Assembly: GCA_026545225.1 (NCBI GenBank)
Contig: CM048845.1
Span: forward strand, 101,986,033-102,050,032
Direction of reading: 5' to 3'
Source: Cornus controversa
Taxonomy: Eukaryota > Streptophyta > Magnoliopsida > Cornales > Cornaceae
Length of the DNA: 64,000 nucleotides
Made by a program: the position numbers and the translations under genes
The notes under the pieces: generated by a model
What the model was told of the DNA's origin: nothing
Seen by the model: only the letters and a program-made list of their open reading frames with translations
Database searches by the model: none
Shown: in pieces, positions 56,535 through 64,000 of the stretch
Numbering within the stretch: the first letter of the stretch is position 1
How the letters are laid out: each line of letters begins with the position of its first letter

Positions 56535-59500
56535 TTACTGCTTCAGAGGTTCGGGCTTTTGACGAGCAAAACCTGGCTGCATGATGTAATAAAGATAAAT
56601 GGTCAGAACATTAACATAAACCAGAAACATGTCTAATATATATATATATATTTATGAATGCCTGAATGTCATGAATCTTTTGAACCAGCCTATCAATCTT
56701 GAAAGACTAGAGGGTAAGTAGGCATGAGATAGAATATCACTTTACCTGAAGAAGCATAGAGGGAGCTGCTATGGGTTCAGAAGTGACATGACTTCTAGTT
56801 TTTCTTCCATTTAGTGTCGTAACTGATGGGCTATTTGCAGTTGTTATGTCCCAAAAGCTGCGTTTCTTAGCTGTTGGTGCTGGAGATAGAAACCGATGAC
56901 TCGGGCTCTTTAACTCACCTTCAATTTTCTCCTTCGGCCGCAATCTTGCCCTTGTGACAACCCCCTTTAGCCCCACCCCCCATACTCCTGCTAGTTTTGC
57001 ACCCTCTCGAGAAATCTCACGAATAAAATCATCCTTCTGCTTTATTTTCAATGCATGATCCTTCTTCATTCTCTCAATTTCTGCCTCTAATGCCTTTACA
57101 GTCTGACGAAGCTCCTTAACTGTCTCTTCTGCTCCCTTCTTTTTTGATTCTGGTGTAAAACAGTTCCCACCCAAGAAAGTGGGCCTGGGCTTTCGTTTTT
57201 CATTTGGTTGGGCAGAAGATTGGGGAGGAGTTAAGAGAGAGGTCACAGAAGAAGGGGTTTGTGAGGAGTTTGCTGCCAAGGATTGTGCTTGAACAGTTAG
57301 TAGCTTCTGTTGCTGGCGTGCCAATTGTACTCGCAATTCACGATTCTCTTTCTGCAGCTCAAGTAATAACTTGGCCTGATCTGTTTCAGATTGAGGTAAT
57401 TGCAATATTTCTTCATTTGCATCACATGCCTGCTATTGTGCAAGAGAAGAAAGGAAATTATATTACTTATATATTAGTTCAGGAATTGCTGGTACTGGAT
57501 TACGGGGAATTAGCCTTGTATGTAAATATAAAGAGTTGCATAGAAAAGGTAGAAGACAAAGCATGCTGCATGAGAGAATGAATCTTTTCTCACAACACGG
57601 GATAGTGAATAAGTGTGATTCTCCTCATTTCTGAAATATATGTGAGAATATCATGTTAAGAAGGTCAAGTAGTATTTAACTTTTTTGAAACATCGACTGT
57701 TATGTCACAACGACTATAATGCAGAAGAAAGAAAGTGCAAGAGGGAGAAGCCTAGATGATGAACCTTTGTCCGGATTTCCTTGGCTCGATCAGCCCAATG
57801 AAGGGTGTTTTGGGTCTCACCAAATGAGAGATTGCTTGGGCCGATATTGGCAATCATTACTGTGTTACAAGCTCCCCCTAGAGAGTCCTTGAGTAGTTGA
57901 GTGAGCTTGGAATTGCGGTATGGAATGTGTTTCTTGCCCTCAACTAGTGCATTAATGCAGCTGCTCAGTGCAAGGAGTGACCTATTTATGTTGGCACCCT
58001 CAAGTGATCTTAGTGTTCTCTGATCAGTGGCAAGAGCTCTTTCTGAACCAGCAAGGTCAACAAGTGAAAGTTTGCCCATTCGATTAACAACATTATTCGA
58101 AGCATCTCTAACTCGATATTCAACCACAACCTGAGTGTGATATACACCGTATTGACAAATATTAGATTAGCATGATATTAATTTAAAAATTTATAACTTA
58201 AAAAATCTTTGAGACTACCTGCAGAATAGCGTGGGAGCGTGAAGAAGTTTCATTAACACGAGTTGGTTCAGTTGTTCGATTTTGGTTTCCTTGTTGAAGT
58301 AGTGCCATCACCTGTCATGAATCAAACAAAACCAGATGGTAATCTCTCTACTCAAACAATTTTTGCTAAGTGTACTGTTTCCTGCATCAGAAAGGGAAGT
58401 AGGAAATTACCTCATCTGTAGAACAAGCTCTGTATTGAGTAAGACCTGCTGCCACGATCCCCTGAAGTATTTGAACCATTTTTTCTTAGTTTTTTTTAAA
58501 ATTAAATACTAGAACAAGAGAAAAATGAAAAAGAATTATCTTAACTCCTTCATAACACAATTTATAAATTACTTAATTGATTTAGAAGAATATACTACTA
58601 AAATATATATATATATATATATATTAGACATAATGTACAGGAATAAAATAAAGTGGTGTTCTATATAGGTTTAGTATTCAAAAACTCTGTTTGTTTTTGC
58701 AGAAAAATTGATGGAAAATTGAAAATATTTTTCTTTTGAAACCATCAAGGTGACACGAGTGAGTCTGGTTACCGATGATAACAAATATGGTTATTTAATT
58801 TCTTCTCTTCAAGTTGCGCAAACAGATGAGAGATAACTTTGTTCTAATTTGATAAGATTTTAATAAAATCACAGATACTTTGACAATGCTATGAAAATTA
58901 CTATAAATGAAACTAATATGTTGTTGCTACCTAAATCCCATGAAAGTAAAATTTACCGGGAAATGGATTTGGGAGCAACAGTAGCTTAACCTTAAGGGAA
59001 ACTTTTATCTAACATATTAACTAGATATAGATCATGTGTATTACTATTTGACACGTAAAGAATTTTTATAAGAAATGCTATTACGCAAATATTGAACAGA
59101 CCTGCTTATCTTCTCTAAGGACAAGAGGCCTTCCAGGGGAAAGTAAATCCCTGACTGTTTCATTGTAGACCTCAAGATATGATAGATGAACTGCATGGTT
59201 TCCATCACAGCTCCTATGCCTAATCTTGCTGAAAAGATCCTTGATTGCCAAAACCATCACCCCCGGATTCTCCACCGTGCCCAACATAGTGTATGTTTTC
59301 CCTGCTCCTGTGGCACCATAACAGAACACTGACCCATTCCTCCCTTGCAAAACTGCTTCCACGAGCTCCGCGGTTCTGGAAGTCCAAATAATTACCTCTA
59401 GTTCTGTTAAATTCTTCCTTGATAACCAAGTAAGCACTATCCACTACTTCTAGATAAAAAATAAAAAATAAAAAATAAACATTTTGGGAAACATAAAGAA

Positions 59501-61018
59501 TTTGAATTGCAAAATTTGTGTTGAAGTTCTATAGAACAACATTTAGCATCAAGTTATATTGCACGATATGACATATTCTTTTAAGGGAATAAAGCCAAGT
59601 AAAACTCTAATAAAGAAATGGGTAGCCCTAAGCCATTACAATTTTTCTTAGCAATCTCACTAATCAATCATGGGATATCTACCACTTCTAGGAAAATCAC
59701 TGTGTGATAGCAGCAGAGAATCTTAATACTAAGTTTTGTATTGCAAGATCTGATTATTTTCAGTGGGAGAGGAAAAGTTAAAATCAAATATAGAAGTGTA
59801 ACAAAGAAATAATCAAATATAGAAGTGTAACAAAGAAATAATCAAATATAGAAGTGTAACAAAGAAATGGTTTGTTAAGTTTTGATCTTCGATTACACAA
59901 ATATACATATAACTTAGGAGATAATGAAAGCATTATATATATATATATATATAGAAGCATAATCATGAAAATTAATAGCATTTGGGGAAGTCATAGAAGT
60001 GTGGAAGTATAAACAACATTAGGTTCATGTAGCAATTGAGAGATAATGAAAGACTTTAAACTAAATAAAAATAACAAACAAAAGGGCAGTTTTGTTACTA
60101 TAACAAAATCAAACAGATCACTTTTAAATTATTTTTCTCGTAGATTAAGCAAAGCTTGTAGAAAGTTGGAACAAAATGAAAATAAAAAATAAAAAATAGA
60201 ACTTTTCAAACTCACGTGGTGGAATAAACCTCTCTTTGAGTGGTGCAATCAGGAAATGAAGCATCAAAGGTGAAATGCCTCCCTCGAACCCTCTTCAGCC
60301 GAAGATAATCATTCTCTGTCACGAATTCAGTGAGATAAACCTCTTTCCGGTTAACAATTCGCACACAACACCTCGATCCGGCTTCTTTCTCCTTCTTGGA
60401 CATAGGCCTAAGTCTCACAAATACAAGAATTCTACTACCAATTGTGCCTATTTTCTCTGAAATGGTCTCCAATTCTTGCGCATTCTTAGTCCCTCCAAAC
60501 CCTATTGGCTCTGCTTTTGAGCTCCCCATTGACAGCTTCCTCGCCACAGTAGCCGAATCCACGGCCTTTCTTGGGCACGAAAACCCAACAATCCGATCAC
60601 CACCGGCCACTGCCACGTTCTCCTTCGCATCATCAACAGGTGGCTGAGGCAATACATAAGTTCTTGTGACTGTAGAGTTAGGCATTGTGTTCTCTCTCAT
60701 CACAAGACTGTGTTTTGATTCACTTGGGTTCTTTTCTTCTCTCTTGCCTGAGCTGACAAGGCCAACGCTTGGATTAGTCGAACACCGGGGCTCTTCGGGC
60801 CGAAAAGGCTGGTTCTTGAGAGCATTAGAGGCTTGCTTCTGCTGCTCATACAAGAGGGTCAATGCCTTCATCTTCTCTTTCAAGCCATGGTGTGGGTTTC
60901 TAAGTGGTAGACCTGTATGGGTCTCTTCTTGATCTGTTCGCATTCTGGTTCTATAGCCTCGATTGGACTCATTTTGTTCTGGGTTTGGGTTGATCTGAGA
61001 CCTAGTTGACACAGGCAT
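56535..61018 (-). CDS. KIN8B: Kinesin-8 motor protein (KIN-8B-like), 770 aa
   Basis: Seven exons join in phase: 61018-60216, 59375-59102, 58461-58411, 58311-58219, 58130-57765, 57429-56746 and 56576-56535 (2313 nt with TAA). The N-terminal extension (1-195) includes [20 protein letters not shown]. The motor runs from [12 protein letters not shown] (about 195) to [12 protein letters not shown] (529). Its P-loop GATGAGKT is at 288-295, switch I NETSSRSH at 396-403 and switch II DLAGSE at 432-437, with [19 protein letters not shown] after. A leucine/glutamine-rich coiled coil ([20 protein letters not shown]) and a second one near 625-675 follow, ending in a basic tail. All nucleotide-binding residues are present, so it should be an active microtubule ATPase. 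Kinesin-8s are plus-end-directed motors that shorten microtubules. The long lead before the motor favours KIN-8B over KIN-8A, from memory of the family. It is convergent with the MIZ1-like gene. Confidence 0.93.
59782..59868. repeat. Three perfect tandem copies of a 29-bp unit
   Basis: The unit begins aatcaaatatagaagtgtaa and repeats at 59782, 59811 and 59840 with no spacers. It lies in kinesin intron 1. Confidence 0.92.
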
Positions 61019-63178
61019 TCTATTGAAACCTCACTACCCAAACATGCCCCTGTGGTTTTCTTGCAGACCCAGTTGCTGACACTGATTGAATTGCAGGAAA
61101 GTTCAAGAATTTTCCCGGAAACACAACATTATCGCTGGAAAATCAACGGAAAGTGCAGTGACAGTATAGTAGAAGCTAAAACAGAACCTTGAACAAACAG
61201 TGGAAATGAGAAGAGAGGGAAAAGATCAAGATCGTGTGTGATTTTGGGGAAATTTTTTAGGGAAATCTGAGCCGTTCATACTGTGGAGATGGACGGTTAT
61301 TAGTAAAGCGGGGAAGGCAAGCTTTTGAAGGGTAATTATATGAGCGCTACAGTTTTTGCCTTTTGTACTCCATCTACAGTGTACTTGAAATTGTTCGTTT
61401 GACTTAAAGTAGACTGTTGATAGGAAAAGTTGGTGTGCTAATAGTTACTGCCCTTTTGAATTTTTTGAATGCTATTTGTAACGGTCAAAATGTGTCAGAC
61501 CTCAAACGGTCAGTTATCATGAAATATGGGTCCATTTCAAAATTTTCCCAAGTACTCCGCGAGAAATCCTCTCCGTCTACATTGTGATACACAAATGCAA
61601 AAGGAAATTTCATTATAAAGCGTATTTATTTATTTTTATCAACGTATTTAATTACATTGTCCAATAAAATCTATCTAAATGCATTACCAACAGGGCTGGG
61701 CCTGTGGCTATAATAACTTTAGGTGAACTTTTTAATGTTATTATTTCAATATATGTAACACTAATTAACTCTATAATTTTTACGTAAAATCTATTTTTCT
61801 TCCCAAATATAATCTGAGACAATGAGAGTCGGACATTTGATTCAAAAATGATAATGCCTACTGATTTTTATAAGTTCAAAACTCTTTCTAACCTAATTTG
61901 ATCCGAAGAAGATTTTTGTGACACTTGGCCATTAAGCCAATCTTGCTTAATAAAAAAATCAATAAATTTGATATATTTTTGTATCAAGTGACTCATATTC
62001 TAATTAGTAGCATCAGCACTTATCAATCCATTTGATTGACGAAAAATAATGTAAAGGAAACTTATTTTCTTATAAATTAATATAAATCAAAAAATAAAAG
62101 AAAAAAAATTGAGAAACAAAGTAGGTTACAAATCTATAAATTTATGTCATTTTCTTTTCGTAATTTAAAGCAAAAACACACTTAATTACTTACCACATGT
62201 CCATAATGAAATTCAATATTTCAATCTTTTAAAGAGAAGAGATCATACCATCAGACTCTACCGTATTCCTTCTACATTTTTTTTCATTTTCTCTCATCAA
62301 AATGGCAAAGCAAACAGTATGTGACAAATTGCTCACAGATCAACAAATTGAAAGGTGGAGATCATGAGTATAGTTTGATCACATCTAAGCAGGTTATGGC
62401 CACATGGTTTATGAGGAATCTATGCTTTATAGGAGGACAAAATTAACCTCTCACTTTTTCTCAAAAGAAGTACCAAACTTAAACTATAAACCTTTTTTTA
62501 ACTTTCTCAATTTACCTATATATATATATATATATATACATACACAAACCTTAGTATTAACTTTCCTAACTTCAATGTCCATTACAATATGGTAGCATGA
62601 TTCATTGAGCATCAAATTAGTATTCTCCAACCCAGGATCAAACTTACCACCTTGTGACAAGAACGAGAATCATATAGACTCATCCAATGATCCTGGTTTA
62701 ATTATTTGTATATATATATGTTTGTGTGTGTATAGCAGAGTATAATTATGATATTTAGAGTGAATGGGACATGACTATCTATGTTAGTCATCATTATCGT
62801 TTTGTGATTGTTTTTATATAATAATGCCTTCTAAGGGTGGCCATCAAAGCTACCAAATTATGACCGTTCATGCACGCTTAAACAATCGAATGTGCTCATC
62901 ATTTTCCCAACATTTCTTCTATTCTTTTTGGCACTTTTAGCTACAATTTTACATTCGCATAATGAGATTTTAATTAGTGGTCAACATGACCAGCATTATT
63001 ATTATATATATATATGTGTGTGTGGCCTCGGACGCGATTATATGTCTTGGTATGCGATTATTTGGCTATTATCATGTCATTCAAAATGAATTAGTGTTAT
63101 GTAAAATAAAATAAAAAGAAAATTAGAAAAAAGAAAGATGGACGAGATGCAAGAGGTAGTATGGCTAATAAAATGAAG
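61019..63178. other. Kinesin upstream region
   Basis: The first 250 bases are the probable kinesin leader and promoter. The remainder is AT-rich with (TA)n at 62517-62536 and 63000-63014. No gene or bounded element was recognised. Confidence 0.55.
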
Positions 63179-64000
63179 GGCAAATTACACTTACCTCCCT
63201 TTTAGATTGGTTTTATAACACTTACCCCTTGTGTTTTAGCATATAACACTTACCCCCTCTAGTTTGCACATTGGTAACAAATATCCCTTCTGTCAATCAA
63301 ACTAACAGTTATTACTGATGTCATCAAAATTTAATCTTAAAATGACACTTATACCTTTAAAAATGTTGCGACTGAAGTTGGCGAGTCTCAGCTTTAATGG
63401 TGAGTGTTGATGGCGTAGGTGGTGAAGCATGGTGGAGAAGGAGGTGGGTGGTGGCTCGGCTGGAGGTGATGTTGCTACGGTTGAAGATCTGAACTCTGAA
63501 GTGGGTCTCCTCATAGTAGTGGTTCATAGTGGGGGAAGTGGGCCTACACGACTGTTTGGGTGTTGTTTAAATAATGGTGGTGGACTTGGTGGTTTGGTGG
63601 GTCTGACCGATATTGGGTCTGTTTGGCCGAGGTGATGACGGCAGTGGAGATATGGGTCTTCTAGGTGCAACAGTGGAGGTGGTGGGTCTCGACTTTAATG
63701 GTAACTCCAGAATTGGGATGGTAGTGGCTAGTGGTTTGGCTGGAGCTGGGTCTTCTCGGCAATGGTTTCAATGGTGAGTGTTGATGGCGTAAGTGGTGAA
63801 GCTTGGTGGAGACGGAGGTAGGTGGTAGCTCGCGCGGTTGGATGTGATGTTGCTATAGTTGAAGGTTCGAAATGGGTCTGCTCAAAGTGGTGGCTCATGG
63901 TGGGGTATAATTATCCTTTTAAGATTAAATTTTGAAGATATCAGCAATAATTGTTAGTTTGATTGACAAAAGGGGGTATTTGTTACTAATGTGCAAACTA
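63179..64000. mobile_element. Mutator-like non-autonomous element, cut by the window edge
   Basis: It starts GGCAAATTACACTTACCTCC, with repeated 'cacttaccccc' blocks and 'tagtttgcacattggtaaca' near 63270. The mirror image of that last block, with 'gttagtttgattgac' beside it, appears at 63950-64000, so the right terminal repeat begins inside the window and ends beyond it. The interior is ggtggt-rich with internal duplications (tggtgagtgttgatggcgta at about 63397 and 63770). No transposase. Confidence 0.75.

Noticed and set aside
59782-59868. Three 29-bp direct repeats resembling a CRISPR array
   Set aside because: The copies abut without spacers and lie in a plant kinesin intron; this is a simple tandem repeat.

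Overview
The window is nuclear DNA of a flowering plant, most likely a eudicot and probably a woody one. It has spliced genes with GT-AG introns, very long AT-rich introns, plant-type LINEs, SINEs, TRIM and Copia remnants, and many small DNA transposons. I saw no bacterial or organellar features.

Four host genes can be read with confidence. (1) The 5' two-fifths of TOUGH (TGH), a G-patch RNA-processing factor, lies on the minus strand (24844 down to 2259, 11 exons) and continues beyond the left edge. (2) NC2-beta/DR1, the histone-fold half of a TBP-binding repressor, lies on the plus strand (40637-49722, 5 exons, 155 aa). (3) A MIZ1/DUF617 protein lies on the plus strand (50881-51663, one exon, 260 aa). 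(4) A kinesin-8, most like KIN-8B, lies on the minus strand (61018 down to 56535, 7 exons, 770 aa). From memory, Arabidopsis has TGH, the DR1 homologue and a DUF617 gene side by side (At5g23080/23090/23100), so 2-52 kb looks like a conserved block swollen by repeats. A possible small unrecognised gene (31879-32319, minus) lies between TGH and DR1.

Most of the remainder is transposon-derived, and many ends can be fixed by target-site duplications (TSDs). There are four hAT-type MITE families with 8-bp TSDs (seven copies), a group of Mutator-like elements with GGGTAAAT-type ends and mostly 9-bp TSDs, and a Stowaway-type element split by one of these. There is also a 3-kb fold-back element holding a hAT MITE and a solo LTR, two solo LTRs, two very small LTR retrotransposons, three SINEs and several LINE fragments. 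TGH introns and DR1 intron 2 (6.1 kb) have absorbed a large share.

I did not find a convincing new biological system. The best leads are a tandem splice acceptor in TGH where one choice makes an in-frame stop, the long inverted repeat at 33.7-36.8 kb that seems to carry a duplicated leader/intron-like segment, the recurrent hAT families with GC-rich motif arrays, and the small spliced candidate at 32 kb.
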